Program-made: the position numbers and the translations under genes
DNA from: a virus
Length of the DNA: 35,589 bases
Virus record (IMG/VR): IMGVR_UViG_3300007640_000103
Location: 1-35,589 of that record
Strand: one strand, 5' to 3'
Shown: positions 1-7,905 of the stretch, piece by piece
Numbering within the stretch: position 1 is the stretch's first letter
How the letters are laid out: every line of letters starts with the position of its first letter
Notes under the pieces: model-generated
Told to the model about the DNA's origin: nothing
The model's input: the letters and a program-made list of their open reading frames with translations, nothing else
The model's database searches: none

Positions 1-1
1 T

Positions 2-106
2 ATAGAACACTTATGTAGAGGTAAAAAAGAAGTAACAAAGACATTAGAAGAGTTTATAATTAATTCACCTATTGGCAGTAAACTAACTAATTTGCCGAAA
101 GATTAA
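2..106 (+). CDS. C-terminal end of a truncated gene (34 codons visible)
   Basis: The frame is open from the left edge to a TAA at 104-106. The visible 34 residues end in LTNLPKD and are mildly basic, with a short amphipathic stretch around KTLEEFI. The start lies outside the window, so the family cannot be judged. An 18-nt gap separates it from the next gene on the same strand, so it probably belongs to the same operon. No function is assigned. Confidence 0.5.
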   Translation: MEHLCRGKKEVTKTLEEFIINSPIGSKLTNLPKD

Positions 107-124
107 CCACTAACAAAGAATAGA

Positions 125-484
125 ATGGCACAAAGAAAACTATCTCCTATGGAGATTTATAAAAGAGCAAAACATGATGGGCTTTGGGTAGATGGCTCTG
201 AATTTGATGGAGATTCTCAATTTCACCAAAATTCCAAAGGACAGCTATTCCATGAATGGGTTAAAGAAAAACAAAATCAATTTGTCACAGAAGTAGAAGA
301 AGACGAAGATTACTTAGGAAATAAACTAAAACAAATAGAAATTATGGAAAATCCAATAGATGAATCAGATGAAAAAATCATAGAAAGATTAAAAGCAGAG
401 AACAGAGGGTGGCGAATAGGTTACTGGATCTGTTGGTGGCTTCTCTTAGGAGAAACTATCTTATTATTTACTTTAAAACATTAA
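125..484 (+). CDS. Hypothetical protein with one C-terminal membrane segment (119 aa)
   Basis: The first about 95 residues are charged and soluble, with an acidic run (EVEEDEDYLG) and a helical, Glu/Lys-rich stretch. The last about 22 residues are strongly hydrophobic (YWICWWLLLGETILLF) and end in KH, so this looks like a tail-anchored inner-membrane protein with its charged part in the cytoplasm. The start ATG follows an A-rich leader (actaacaaagaatagaATG). It lies 3 nt upstream of a second small membrane protein, and the two may act together. I do not recognise the family. Confidence 0.7.
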   Translation: MAQRKLSPMEIYKRAKHDGLWVDGSEFDGDSQFHQNSKGQLFHEWVKEKQNQFVTEVEEDEDYLGNKLKQIEIMENPIDESDEKIIERLKAENRGWRIGYWICWWLLLGETILLFTLKH

Positions 485-487
485 AAT

Positions 488-763
488 ATGGAAATGCTAT
501 TAATAATTATTTACCTAATAGGGAGTGTACTCGCTTTTGGGCTTTATGCAGGAGTAGCATATTCAATTACTTCAGAGTTTGTCCCTATGATAAAACCTAA
601 ATACAAACATCCTCTACTAGATTGGAATGCTTGGCTATGTGCTGCGCTTTCCTGGGTAGGAGCATTGCTTGCTATTTATGCAGGTATATCCCATGGGTGC
701 AAACCAATACTTAAATACTCCTATAAGAAGTTATGGGATAAATGTAATCCAACAAAACAATAA
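488..763 (+). CDS. Small two-pass membrane protein (91 aa)
   Basis: Residues about 3-27 and about 48-68 are hydrophobic (LLIIIYLIGSVLAFGLYAG and WLCAALSWVGALLAIYAG) and should span the membrane twice. They are separated by a polar loop rich in Pro and Lys and followed by a basic C-terminal tail. It sits 3 nt after the preceding tail-anchored protein. Its size and topology would fit a holin or a membrane accessory protein, but nothing decides between these and no family was recognised. Confidence 0.7.
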   Translation: MEMLLIIIYLIGSVLAFGLYAGVAYSITSEFVPMIKPKYKHPLLDWNAWLCAALSWVGALLAIYAGISHGCKPILKYSYKKLWDKCNPTKQ

Positions 764-770
764 ATTAAAT

Positions 771-980
771 ATGAGTGAAGAACAAAGTACTGTGATAGAT
801 GCTAAAAGAAGATCTTTTGGTGGAAAAACTAAAGACTTTAAAGATAAAGAAGAAAGAAATAGAGAGAAAAAACATCTCAAAGCTTATCTTAAAGGTCATA
901 AGTTCTACTTTCACGGTTTCGTAACTACCCCAAGGGGGAGAGAAAGGGCTATGTATAAAGTACATGAGAATTGGACTTAA
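771..980 (+). CDS. Small basic hypothetical protein (69 aa)
   Basis: The start at 771 is chosen because it follows the usual A/T-rich leader (aataaattaaatATG) just after the stop of the previous gene. The same frame is open further upstream but only inside that gene. The protein is Lys/Arg/Glu-rich in its first 40 residues (SFGGKTKDFKDKEERNREKK) and then has an aromatic stretch (KFYFHGFVTT). No domain is recognised. The high charge would suit a small nucleic-acid or protein-binding factor, but this is only inference. Confidence 0.65.
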   Translation: MSEEQSTVIDAKRRSFGGKTKDFKDKEERNREKKHLKAYLKGHKFYFHGFVTTPRGRERAMYKVHENWT

Positions 981-1013
981 CCTAGCTGAATTGTTAACCT
1001 AAAATCAAATATT

Positions 1014-1232
1014 ATGTCAGAAGAAGAAAAAGAAGCATGGGAAAATCAAAGAGAAGAGAATTTATTAATCAGCATGAAGGTTATATGGTTAGAATATCGT
1101 ACTAGGTACCTAAAAGGTATAATCACCTATGAGCAAATTATAGCATGGGATGGTATTAATAAAAAATTTAGAGAGTGGTTTAACTGTTATGCAGATTATA
1201 ACTGTATATTACCACTCCATCAATTAAACTAA
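1014..1232 (+). CDS. Small hypothetical protein (72 aa)
   Basis: The start follows the A/T-rich leader aaaatcaaatattATG. The sequence is helical and acidic at the N-terminus (SEEEKEAWENQREEN), then rich in aromatic residues (WLEYRTRYLKG, FREWFNCYADYNC). The gene ends 3 nt before the next start, so the two are probably co-translated. No family was recognised. Confidence 0.65.
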   Translation: MSEEEKEAWENQREENLLISMKVIWLEYRTRYLKGIITYEQIIAWDGINKKFREWFNCYADYNCILPLHQLN

Positions 1233-1235
1233 TAA

Positions 1236-1592
1236 ATGGCAAAAGGAAGAAGAAACGACTATGTCCAGGGTCTAATTACTGGAAAATTTGAGGACAAAGT
1301 AGACGCAACAACTGGTAAATCAGTTAGAGTATTTGTGCCCCGTACTAGAAATAAGTACAATACAATAGGAGGGCTATTGTCACAAGCAGATCATTTATCA
1401 CATCAAGAAGTTCTTGAACGTGAGGGTATTATTTATCCAACTCTAGTCATTGACTATAGTGTGTTCAAGAAAAGACCTCGAGAAAAGAGGTATTTGGTGA
1501 AAAGAAAGTTGGAGCATAGACAGAGTCTACGTAAAGCTGGATTTAATCCAAATAACAGATTAAATATTTCCGCACCAATGCGGTTAAAATAG
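1236..1592 (+). CDS. Basic hypothetical protein (118 aa)
   Basis: The protein is very basic, with Lys/Arg clusters at the start (MAKGRRNDY), in the middle (VFVPRTRNKY) and through the C-terminal third (KKRPREKRYLVKRKLEHRQ). It has no membrane segment. The charge suggests a nucleic-acid-binding or nucleoid-associated role, but no fold is recognised. It closes the first small operon, since a strong terminator follows 11 nt after the stop. Confidence 0.65.
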   Translation: MAKGRRNDYVQGLITGKFEDKVDATTGKSVRVFVPRTRNKYNTIGGLLSQADHLSHQEVLEREGIIYPTLVIDYSVFKKRPREKRYLVKRKLEHRQSLRKAGFNPNNRLNISAPMRLK

Positions 1593-1602
1593 TTAGTCAT
1601 TA

Positions 1603-1632
1603 GGGTAGGAGTAAAAAGACTTCTACCCTTTT
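1603..1632 (+). terminator. Intrinsic terminator
   Basis: GGGTAGGAGT at 1603-1612 pairs with ACTTCTACCC at 1619-1628 (10 bp with one G-U pair), a 6-nt A-rich loop lies between, and TTTT follows. It ends the operon of small genes that starts left of the window. Confidence 0.85.
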
Positions 1633-1679
1633 ATTAATCTAAAAATTAAAAATTATGACTATATACCAAATAATTAGCT

Positions 1680-1955
1680 ATGAGAACAGAGCCAGAAGAT
1701 ATAGAGTTAGCTATCAGAATACCTTTTAATCCAAATTTCAGAATTGGGGATAAAGTTAAAGTAAAAGCAACCTACTCTTCAAGTCCATACTACAAAGAAT
1801 ATATGGAAACTACCATTGTAAGTATACATACTGGTAGGATAACTCATTGGTATTATTGTGATGCAATACCAAAAGAAGGGATAGGACAAAGTCATTGGCA
1901 TGATGTCATTCCTGCTAAAACATTAGAAGAAAAATTTAAAGAAATGGAACTATGA
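1680..1955 (+). CDS. SH3/KOW-like small protein with shared C-terminal tail (91 aa)
   Basis: A central FRIGDKVKVKATYSSSP segment has the look of an SH3-like or KOW-like beta-barrel start (hydrophobic-x-GDxVxV), as in several other small proteins here. The C-terminus KTLEEKFKEMEL matches the tails of the proteins ending at 8283, 8663, 8923, 9180 and 25637. The stop overlaps the next start (ctATGA). The typical A-rich leader sits before an out-of-frame ATG at 1654 (24 codons, ending at 1728) and not directly before 1680, so the start is a little uncertain. Function unknown. Confidence 0.65.
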   Translation: MRTEPEDIELAIRIPFNPNFRIGDKVKVKATYSSSPYYKEYMETTIVSIHTGRITHWYYCDAIPKEGIGQSHWHDVIPAKTLEEKFKEMEL

Positions 1956-2287
1956 AAAAAATATTATTAATTGCAATGTTACTTATCGGGATGGTGGGTA
2001 CTGCACAGAAAGAAAGTTTAGGAATAATAGAACGCACTACAGAACAAGTTTTATATGTAGTAGACACTATAACCATTGAAACAAAGTATACTTGTTATTA
2101 TGATAGTGTCACATATGAATCTGGTAATGATGTTTATTATCATTGTCAAGGAGATACCGATATAATATTGCTAAACGCTTCTTCTCCTTCTGGAATAGAG
2201 ACTTTAGTATATTTATATACAGAGAATGGAGAAAGGAAAGTAAAATTACATAAGTTAGCAGATAACTTGTGGTATAGAGAGCCTTAA
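1952..2287 (+). CDS. Secreted or periplasmic hypothetical protein (111 aa)
   Basis: The N-terminus is a clear Sec-type signal peptide: two lysines, a hydrophobic core (ILLIAMLLIGMVG) and a likely cleavage site after GTAQ, a form common in Bacteroidota. The mature part of about 90 residues is beta-rich, with Cys at about 47 and about 65 that could form a disulfide in the periplasm. It is translationally coupled to the previous gene by a 4-nt overlap. A superinfection-exclusion or envelope-modifying role is possible but unproven. Confidence 0.7.
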   Translation: MKKILLIAMLLIGMVGTAQKESLGIIERTTEQVLYVVDTITIETKYTCYYDSVTYESGNDVYYHCQGDTDIILLNASSPSGIETLVYLYTENGERKVKLHKLADNLWYREP

Positions 2288-2348
2288 ATAAGATTTGTGA
2301 GTTATGGGTTTTCTGCACGTAAAAAAGAAATTCCTTAGGTTAACATAG

Positions 2349-2378
2349 AGAGGGGAGGGTACGAGCTCCCCTCTTTTT
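2349..2378 (+). terminator. Intrinsic terminator
   Basis: AGAGGGGAG at 2349-2357 pairs perfectly with CTCCCCTCT at 2366-2374, the loop is 8 nt, and a T-run follows. It separates the secreted-protein gene from the next small gene. Confidence 0.9.
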
Positions 2379-2397
2379 GATAAATTAAAATTATGTA

Positions 2398-2598
2398 ATG
2401 AGTAGAAAAACTAAATTAATGGCTAAGATTCTTCATCAAGAAGGGTGTGAAAGGTCAGAAGGTAAAAAAGGGGCAGTATTAAACCAAACCCTAGGAAAAC
2501 AATTTGCTACTTCAGTAGTAGATTATAAAATAGAGAATGCTAATATCTTCACCAGACGATTCTGGAGAGGTGTTAGAGAGGACTTAGAAAAGAGATAG
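2398..2598 (+). CDS. Small basic hypothetical protein (66 aa)
   Basis: The protein is Lys/Arg-rich (MSRKTKLMAKIL, GKKGAVLNQTLGKQF, TRRFWRGVREDLEKR) with no membrane segment. The start is odd: the standard A/T-rich leader (taaattaaaatt) precedes an ATG at 2393 that is followed at once by TAA, and that TAA overlaps the ATG of this gene (ATGTAATG). Ribosomes may start, stop and restart here. No family was recognised. Confidence 0.6.
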   Translation: MSRKTKLMAKILHQEGCERSEGKKGAVLNQTLGKQFATSVVDYKIENANIFTRRFWRGVREDLEKR

Positions 2599-2775
2599 AA
2601 CCTTCAAGCGACCTCAGGGTTGCTTTCTATATAAAGTGTCCAACAATGCTTTGCTTGTCCCAAACAGGGTAAAGTATAATATTAATTCGATTTAACTACG
2701 TAACCTCTCAAAAGAGAATGAGTCCGAGGATCTCACTCTAGATGTAATAAGTTAGACAAAGTAAAATCATGAATT
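2599..2775 (+). other. 177-nt intergenic region with hairpins
   Basis: No gene is visible. AAGCGACC at 2606-2613 pairs with GGTTGCTT at 2618-2625 around a 4-nt loop (one G-U pair). It is followed only by TTCTAT, so it is at best a weak terminator. Near 2714-2745 a longer imperfect stem is possible (agag-aa-tgag with ctca-ctct) around a tccgaggat loop. The second part could be a small RNA or the leader of the gene at 2776, but no known RNA family was recognised and no tRNA fits. Confidence 0.35.
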
Positions 2776-3030
2776 ATGACAACAGGACAAATAGTTACTG
2801 GGAAACCAGGACTAATGGACGAGTATCAGAAAGGTCTAGTAATGGACGAAGATGGTTCATCAATGCTTATTTCCATTACGGAACATGAGTTTGATGAGAG
2901 CATGGTTGGAGAGGAAATCTGGGTTGAAAAAGAGGACTATAGAGTTCTTGACAACTTTGGTAATGCTCCAGTGTATGACGCACCAAAAACTGATATGAAT
3001 CAAGCACGGCTTTTAGGTTTAGTGCGATAA
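2776..3030 (+). CDS. Acidic hypothetical protein (84 aa)
   Basis: This is an acidic beta-rich small protein (GLVMDEDGSSMLISITEHEFDESMVGEEIWV) with no membrane segment or recognised domain. The start has two candidates: ATG at 2776 (preceded by gaatt) gives this frame, while an ATG at 2769 opens a different short frame of about 37 codons. The 2776 frame is preferred for its length and coding-like composition. A 75-nt gap and a new A-rich leader follow. Confidence 0.6.
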   Translation: MTTGQIVTGKPGLMDEYQKGLVMDEDGSSMLISITEHEFDESMVGEEIWVEKEDYRVLDNFGNAPVYDAPKTDMNQARLLGLVR

Positions 3031-3105
3031 ATAGAACCTAACACATGAGTAATAAGATGCATGAGGTGTCTTAATTTTTTATTAATTGTTTAAACAACAA
3101 AAATT

Positions 3106-3396
3106 ATGGCTGAGAAAAAAACAGGCGTATTAGCGTTAGCATTAGCGCAAGTGAAGAAGTCCGATGGTGACAAAGCACAGGACAGGGTAAAGAAGCAAGT
3201 TAGAGATAACGAAAATGATTGGCGTAATGCTTCTCACGTTTTGTTAGTGGCTGCTGAATCTGCAGAAGAAGCTCTTGAAGCTTTGAATTCAGATCCTACT
3301 GCAAGTGCAGACCAATTAATTACTGCTAGTAGAGCAGCAATGTTGGCTCGTCAAGATTACGACACTATTCAAGAATTGGCTAAGGCTCGTTTCTAA
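3106..3396 (+). CDS. Helical Ala-rich small protein (96 aa), possibly abundant
   Basis: The start follows a strong leader (aaacaacaaaaattATG). The protein is almost all alpha-helical, with heptad-like Ala/Leu repeats (LALALAQVKKS, SAEEALEALNSD, ASRAAMLARQDYDTIQELAKARF) and a mixed basic/acidic N-terminal half. Codons are slightly richer in G and C than those of its neighbours. It stands alone between a 75-nt leader region and a strong terminator, which suggests its own highly expressed transcript. The family was not recognised; a nucleoid-like or scaffolding helper would fit the composition. Confidence 0.7.
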   Translation: MAEKKTGVLALALAQVKKSDGDKAQDRVKKQVRDNENDWRNASHVLLVAAESAEEALEALNSDPTASADQLITASRAAMLARQDYDTIQELAKARF

Positions 3397-3416
3397 TAGA
3401 AATGTAACAGCAATAG

Positions 3417-3448
3417 AACCCCCTTGTTATTGGGACAGGGGGGTTTTT
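3417..3448 (+). terminator. Intrinsic terminator
   Basis: AACCCCC at 3417-3423 pairs with GGGGGGTT at 3438-3445, with extra inner pairing (cctt-gt with acagg), followed by TTTTTATTTTTT. It lies between the 96-aa gene and the polymerase gene. Confidence 0.9.
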
Positions 3449-3461
3449 ATTTTTTAACTTA

Positions 3462-5489
3462 ATGATATATTTAGTAACTGGACAGAGGAATCTGTTTGAG
3501 AACATGGGTGCTGATGTATGTTTTGCAACTACAGAAGATTTACTAGAATATTTTAAAGACCATACAGAAATAGATTTCGATACAGAAACAGAAGGATTTG
3601 ATCCATATACTTGCAAATTATTATCAGCTCAATTTGGAGATGCTAAAAATCAGTATGTAGTGGATTGCAATACAATATCAATGCAAGAGTTTAAGGGACT
3701 ACTGGAAAACCCTAATATTTGCTGGAATATGCAAAATGCTAAGTTTGACCTAAAGTTTTTATACCATCAGAGAATAGTCCCTAAAAAGATATTTGATACT
3801 TTCCTAGCAGAAAGGGTATTAACAACAGGGTTATTTAGGGCCAGGAAGGCTTTAGATTTCTTAGTTCATAAGTACTGTGGACAAACCATGGACAAAACAG
3901 TACGAGGCAATATACATAGAGAAGGACTTTCCAAGAGAGTTATTATCTATGCTGCCACAGATGTTGCTTATCTGGGAGAAATCAAAAGAAAGCAAATAGC
4001 TAAGCTTACAGAACAGAATCTTCTTAAGGCTATGCAATTAGATAACCTATACGTGAAAGTATTGGCTTACATAGAATACTCGGGCTTTAAGCTTGATAGA
4101 GATTTATGGATAAAGAAGATGGAAAAGGACTATGCTAATCTAGACAAAGCACATACTGCTTTAAATGATTGGATTATCAATAGTGAGTTCAAAGAATACA
4201 TAGATACACAATTAGACTTATTCTCTGAGGATTTAAAATGCAGAATTAATTGGTCTTCCTCTAAGCAAGTAGTAGAATTCTTTAAGAAATTAGGAGTAGA
4301 TACTCAGATAAAGGACTCTAAGACAGGAGGATTTAAAGACTCTGTAGATGCTAAGGTAATTAAGCCTCAGAAAGATTTATCCCCTATTATCCCTATTTAT
4401 TTACAGTATAAAGGGTATGAGAAAGTAGTATCTACTTACGGAAATTCCTTTCTAAAAGCTATTAATCCAGTTTCAGGGAGAATTCATACTCAGTTTACTC
4501 AGATTATGGATACAGGAAGATTATCTTGTGGGGGGAAGAATAGATCTACTAAGGAAGAGTATATAAACTTTCAGAATATACCAGCAACACCAGAAGATAG
4601 AGAAGAAGATATGGTATATGCTAGAGATTGCTTTATTCCTGAAGAAGGTTACAATTTTATTGTAGCTGATTACGCAGGGCAAGAGCAAATAGTTTTAGCT
4701 AACCAAAGTCTAGATAAAGATATATTAGAATTTTACGATAAAGAACTGGGAGATATGCATAGTTTTATTGCATCTAAAATCTACCCAGAAATTGGAGATG
4801 ACTTAAACCAGATTAAAAAGAACCATAAGAATAAAAGACAAATAGCTAAAAGTGCTGGATTTGCTATAAATTATGGCGGAAATGGGATCACGATAGCTGA
4901 TAACTTGTCTATATCACAGGAAGAAGGAGAAGAAGTATATGAATCATATTTCAGAGCCTTCCCTGGACTTAAAAACCACTTTGCTAAAGCTAAACAAGGT
5001 GTACTCAATACGGGTTATGTAGAGTTTAATACATTAACTAAAAGAAAGTCTTATATAGATTTCTTTGACGAGTACAAGAAACTTGAAAAGAGAATTAGAG
5101 AGTATGGTTTCTGGGACAGATATAGAGCAGGAAAAGCTAATGATACGCATGAATTTAGAACTGAATTAAGACCACTAGTAAAAGATTTCTTTAAGTACCA
5201 AGGTATGATGGAAAGAAAGTCTTTAAACTATCCTGTACAAGGAACCTCGGCAGAGATTACAAAGTTGGCTGGAGTGTACTTATTTAATCATTTAGAAGAA
5301 CAAGGTCAATTATTTGATACTTGGCTACCTAATGTAGTTCATGACGAATTATTAGTAGAGTGTAAAGAAGAATATGCGGAAGAATTAGCCAAAGTAGTAA
5401 AAGATTGTATGGAGAAAGCAGGAGCTAGATACTATACAAGAGTACCACTTAAAGCTGATCCGTATATCGGTAAAGATTGGTGTCATTAA
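3462..5489 (+). CDS. polA: DNA polymerase, family A, with 3'-5' exonuclease
   Basis: This is the replicative phage polymerase, with proofreading and polymerase domains only. The exonuclease motifs are DTE (D40, E42), NAKFD and YAATDVAYL. The polymerase motifs are A DYAGQE (D403, E408), B R459-xxx-K463-xxx-F467-xxx-Y471-G and C VHDE (H627, D628), all with the spacing of Klenow fragment. At 675 aa it lacks the 5'-3' exonuclease domain of bacterial Pol I, and that activity is supplied by the gene at 19874. Motif A has A-G-Q where Pol I has S-Q-I. The gene follows a strong terminator and heads the replication block. Confidence 0.97.
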   Translation: MIYLVTGQRNLFENMGADVCFATTEDLLEYFKDHTEIDFDTETEGFDPYTCKLLSAQFGDAKNQYVVDCNTISMQEFKGLLENPNICWNMQNAKFDLKFLYHQRIVPKKIFDTFLAERVLTTGLFRARKALDFLVHKYCGQTMDKTVRGNIHREGLSKRVIIYAATDVAYLGEIKRKQIAKLTEQNLLKAMQLDNLYVKVLAYIEYSGFKLDRDLWIKKMEKDYANLDKAHTALNDWIINSEFKEYIDTQLDLFSEDLKCRINWSSSKQVVEFFKKLGVDTQIKDSKTGGFKDSVDAKVIKPQKDLSPIIPIYLQYKGYEKVVSTYGNSFLKAINPVSGRIHTQFTQIMDTGRLSCGGKNRSTKEEYINFQNIPATPEDREEDMVYARDCFIPEEGYNFIVADYAGQEQIVLANQSLDKDILEFYDKELGDMHSFIASKIYPEIGDDLNQIKKNHKNKRQIAKSAGFAINYGGNGITIADNLSISQEEGEEVYESYFRAFPGLKNHFAKAKQGVLNTGYVEFNTLTKRKSYIDFFDEYKKLEKRIREYGFWDRYRAGKANDTHEFRTELRPLVKDFFKYQGMMERKSLNYPVQGTSAEITKLAGVYLFNHLEEQGQLFDTWLPNVVHDELLVECKEEYAEELAKVVKDCMEKAGARYYTRVPLKADPYIGKDWCH

Positions 5490-5500
5490 AAATTTTAATT

Positions 5501-6016
5501 ATGAGTAGAATAACTTTAACGCTTGCAAATACTATTGCAACACAATTAATGAAAAAGAAAAGAAATAAGGAGAATGCTTTAAAAGATAAACTAGGGGAAT
5601 ACGCATATCAGTGCCTAAAAACTAGAGTCCCTAAAGAAATTATCAGTCTTTATGAGAAAAAAGTAGGGAATGATTATTTCAAAACAAGTAATTATGGGTA
5701 TTTCACAGGGGTAGGCCTTGGTTATACTTCTATATACTTTACTCCTAATATACCTGTTAAACAAAATGGAGCTACACAAGTTACTGACAGGGAGGCTACT
5801 AAATTAGCTGATCTACAATATAAATGGAAAGAAGAAGTAAAAGCCAATAATGAGCTACAAAAAGAAATAGAAAGAACTTTAGTAGGTCTAAGAACGTATA
5901 AAAGAGTAAGAGAAGAGTTTAAAGAGGCAGGAAAATATTTACCAGTAGAGAATCTAGTAAAGAATACAACATCTTTAGTTGCTAATATAGACAAACTTAG
6001 AAATAAGTTGAAATGA
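5501..6016 (+). CDS. Hypothetical protein of the replication block (171 aa)
   Basis: The start at 5501 is chosen for its leader (cattaaaaattttaattATG). The frame extends eight codons further upstream only into the end of the polymerase gene. The N-terminal half is basic (TQLMKKKRNKENALKDKLGEYAY). The middle is aromatic and Gly-rich (GYFTGVGLGYTSIYF), and the C-terminal third is a coiled-coil helix (EEVKANNELQKEIERTL). It overlaps the helicase gene by 4 nt. I do not recognise it with confidence. Confidence 0.7.
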   Translation: MSRITLTLANTIATQLMKKKRNKENALKDKLGEYAYQCLKTRVPKEIISLYEKKVGNDYFKTSNYGYFTGVGLGYTSIYFTPNIPVKQNGATQVTDREATKLADLQYKWKEEVKANNELQKEIERTLVGLRTYKRVREEFKEAGKYLPVENLVKNTTSLVANIDKLRNKLK

Positions 6017-7137
6017 GTAGAAGGGAAGAGCTGATAAGGAAAGGATTGAATAAATGGGCTAAGAGCTTATTTAAAGGAATCCTTAACTATGCCACTGGTG
6101 TAGGAAAATCCTATGCAGCTATTTTAGCAATAAAATACGTTGTAAAGAAGAATTCAAAAGCTAAGGTATTAATAGTATGTCCCACAGTAGCAGTTATAGA
6201 TAACTTTATGGCTGAATTTACTAAATTCAAGGAAAAATCCTTATTAAATAACTGTGAATTTATATGCTATGCTAGTATAGCTAAGCAGAAAGGAGAGTAT
6301 GATTTAGTAATCTTAGATGAGATTCATCATGTAGTTACAGATAGAAGAATGATCTTCTTTAAAAGAACACGTTATAGAGCTTTATTAGGATTATCAGCGT
6401 CTCTTACTCCGCTTCAGAAGATTAAATTAGCGCCCTATTGTAGGGTAGTGGATAAACTAGATTTAGAAGATGTAGCCTCAGAAGGCTTTATATCTAACTA
6501 TACTATAATAAATTATCCAATTGAATTAACAAAAAAAGAAAGAGAAGACTACGATAGATATACAAATACTATCAACTGGACTTACTCTAATTTTAGTAAA
6601 CAAGCTTGGCGAGCTATTACAGCTAGAGCCTCCTTAGTTTACACAGCAAATAACAAAATTAAGACAATAGACAAGATTGTGGACTTATTCCCCGATAAAT
6701 ACGGGATTATATTTTCACTTAAAAAACAATATGCAGAAGAAATAGCTGATAAACTCGGGACTATATGTATAGCAATACATAGTGGCCATACTAAGAAACA
6801 AAGAAAAGCTAAATTAAAAGCTTTTAAGGACGGTAGAACTCGAGTTAGATTAATATCAGCACCAAAGATATTAGATGAAGGAGTGACGCTCCCAAGGTTA
6901 TCATATGGTATCCTAGTGGCAAGATACTCTAAAGAAAGACAACATATACAAAGTATAGGACGATTATTAAGAAATGATATTGAAAATAAGCATTCTATAG
7001 CGATTAGGCTTTATGCTAAAGATACTGTAGAAGAGAAGTGGGTAGAACAAAGTCAAAAAGAATCAAATGTAATAAAAGTGGAAAATTATGGAGAACTTAA
7101 AAAAGTCATTAGAGAAATCCAAAGTCTTGGAACTTGA
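6013..7137 (+). CDS. SF2 DNA/RNA helicase
   Basis: This is an ATP-dependent superfamily 2 helicase. Motif I is ATGVGKS at residues 27-33, motif II is LDEIHH (a DEAH variant), motif III is LSAS and motif VI is QSIGRLLR. Between them are RecA-like domain 2 features (GIIFSLKKQYAEEIAD, IHSGHTKKQRKAKL). At 374 aa it is compact, a helicase core with short flanks, similar to the SNF2/UvsW-like helicases of crAss-like phages. It overlaps the previous gene (ATGA) and the next by 50 nt. A role in replication-fork or recombination branch processing is likely. Confidence 0.93.
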   Translation: MSRREELIRKGLNKWAKSLFKGILNYATGVGKSYAAILAIKYVVKKNSKAKVLIVCPTVAVIDNFMAEFTKFKEKSLLNNCEFICYASIAKQKGEYDLVILDEIHHVVTDRRMIFFKRTRYRALLGLSASLTPLQKIKLAPYCRVVDKLDLEDVASEGFISNYTIINYPIELTKKEREDYDRYTNTINWTYSNFSKQAWRAITARASLVYTANNKIKTIDKIVDLFPDKYGIIFSLKKQYAEEIADKLGTICIAIHSGHTKKQRKAKLKAFKDGRTRVRLISAPKILDEGVTLPRLSYGILVARYSKERQHIQSIGRLLRNDIENKHSIAIRLYAKDTVEEKWVEQSQKESNVIKVENYGELKKVIREIQSLGT

Positions 7138-7330
7138 TGTCATGATACCATTAGTACAGGAAGAATATCCTGAAGCTACTAGTAATCAAGATATTGCGAA
7201 GTTAGTATCAGATATTTTCAAAGTGCAGTGTTCTTTTATGGACATAGCAGGATATACAGAATGTCAGTTTATAGCTAACCAGGACTACGAATTGGAAAGC
7301 AAACGTCAAGAGTATGGACATAGTTATTAA
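7088..7330 (+). CDS. Small hypothetical protein (80 aa)
   Basis: The start at 7088 follows a plausible leader (gtggaaaattATG), which makes a 50-nt overlap with the helicase. An internal ATG at 7142, just after the helicase stop, is an alternative that would give 62 residues. The protein is acidic and helical (DVMIPLVQEEYPEATSNQDIAKLVSDIFKV). No family was recognised. It overlaps the next gene by 17 nt. Confidence 0.6.
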   Translation: MENLKKSLEKSKVLELDVMIPLVQEEYPEATSNQDIAKLVSDIFKVQCSFMDIAGYTECQFIANQDYELESKRQEYGHSY

Positions 7331-7904
7331 CTTGAAAATACTTAGTGACCATAGCCTTACACCAAGTTGGTATGCGTACTTACTATGTTGCTACAAGGAG
7401 GAGCCATATCTATGTGCTAGTCCTGATAAACAAGAAGAGTATGCTATTGCTCTTGAAAAAGAGGGTTGGTGTAAAAGAGGACCAGAGAAAATCATTATCA
7501 GACAGAAGTTTCTAGATCTAATTAAAGACCTAGATACTTCTCCTGACAATGTAAACTCTTGGATTGAAGACTGGAGAGAACTTTGGCCTAAAGGGGTAAA
7601 ATCTGCAGGTAGACCTGTTAGAGGAGACAAGCAAGGAGTCATCAAAAAAATGATGGCATTCTGTGCTCAATACCCTGAATACACGAGAAGCCAGATATTT
7701 GAAGCTACTAAACTATATATATTTGATAAAAAATTAAATAATTTTACTTACATGACTTGTGCAGACTACTTTATTTATAAGGAAGTTAAACGAGGTGATA
7801 AAACATCTTTACTAGCTTCTTTGCTAGAGGATTTAGATGGGAAAGAAACACATTTAGAACAATTAGAAAAAGGCGGGGGTAGTTCCTGGCATAAAGAAGT
7901 ATAA
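7314..7904 (+). CDS. Hypothetical protein, possibly a helicase-loader-like factor (196 aa)
   Basis: The protein is helical and soluble. Residues about 15-80 contain a Trp/Tyr/Cys-rich helical region (WYAYLLCCYKEEPYLCAS). A basic linker (KSAGRPVRGDKQGVIKK) joins it to a second helical part (FTYMTCADYFIYKEVKRGDK) and an acidic tail. The two-part layout and the place between the SF2 and DnaB-like helicases recall phage replication-initiation or helicase-loading proteins, but no diagnostic motif is seen and that role is inference only. Confidence 0.7.
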   Translation: MDIVINLKILSDHSLTPSWYAYLLCCYKEEPYLCASPDKQEEYAIALEKEGWCKRGPEKIIIRQKFLDLIKDLDTSPDNVNSWIEDWRELWPKGVKSAGRPVRGDKQGVIKKMMAFCAQYPEYTRSQIFEATKLYIFDKKLNNFTYMTCADYFIYKEVKRGDKTSLLASLLEDLDGKETHLEQLEKGGGSSWHKEV

Positions 7905-7905
7905 T

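Noticed and set aside
2714-2745. Possible hammerhead ribozyme (ATGAGTCC...GGA)
   Set aside because: The sequence resembles the CTGATGAG-stem II part, but the required CGAAAC after stem II is absent and stems I and III do not form.
5722-5994. 90-aa minus-strand open frame
   Set aside because: It is antisense to the 171-aa gene, which has the standard leader and coupling to the helicase gene.
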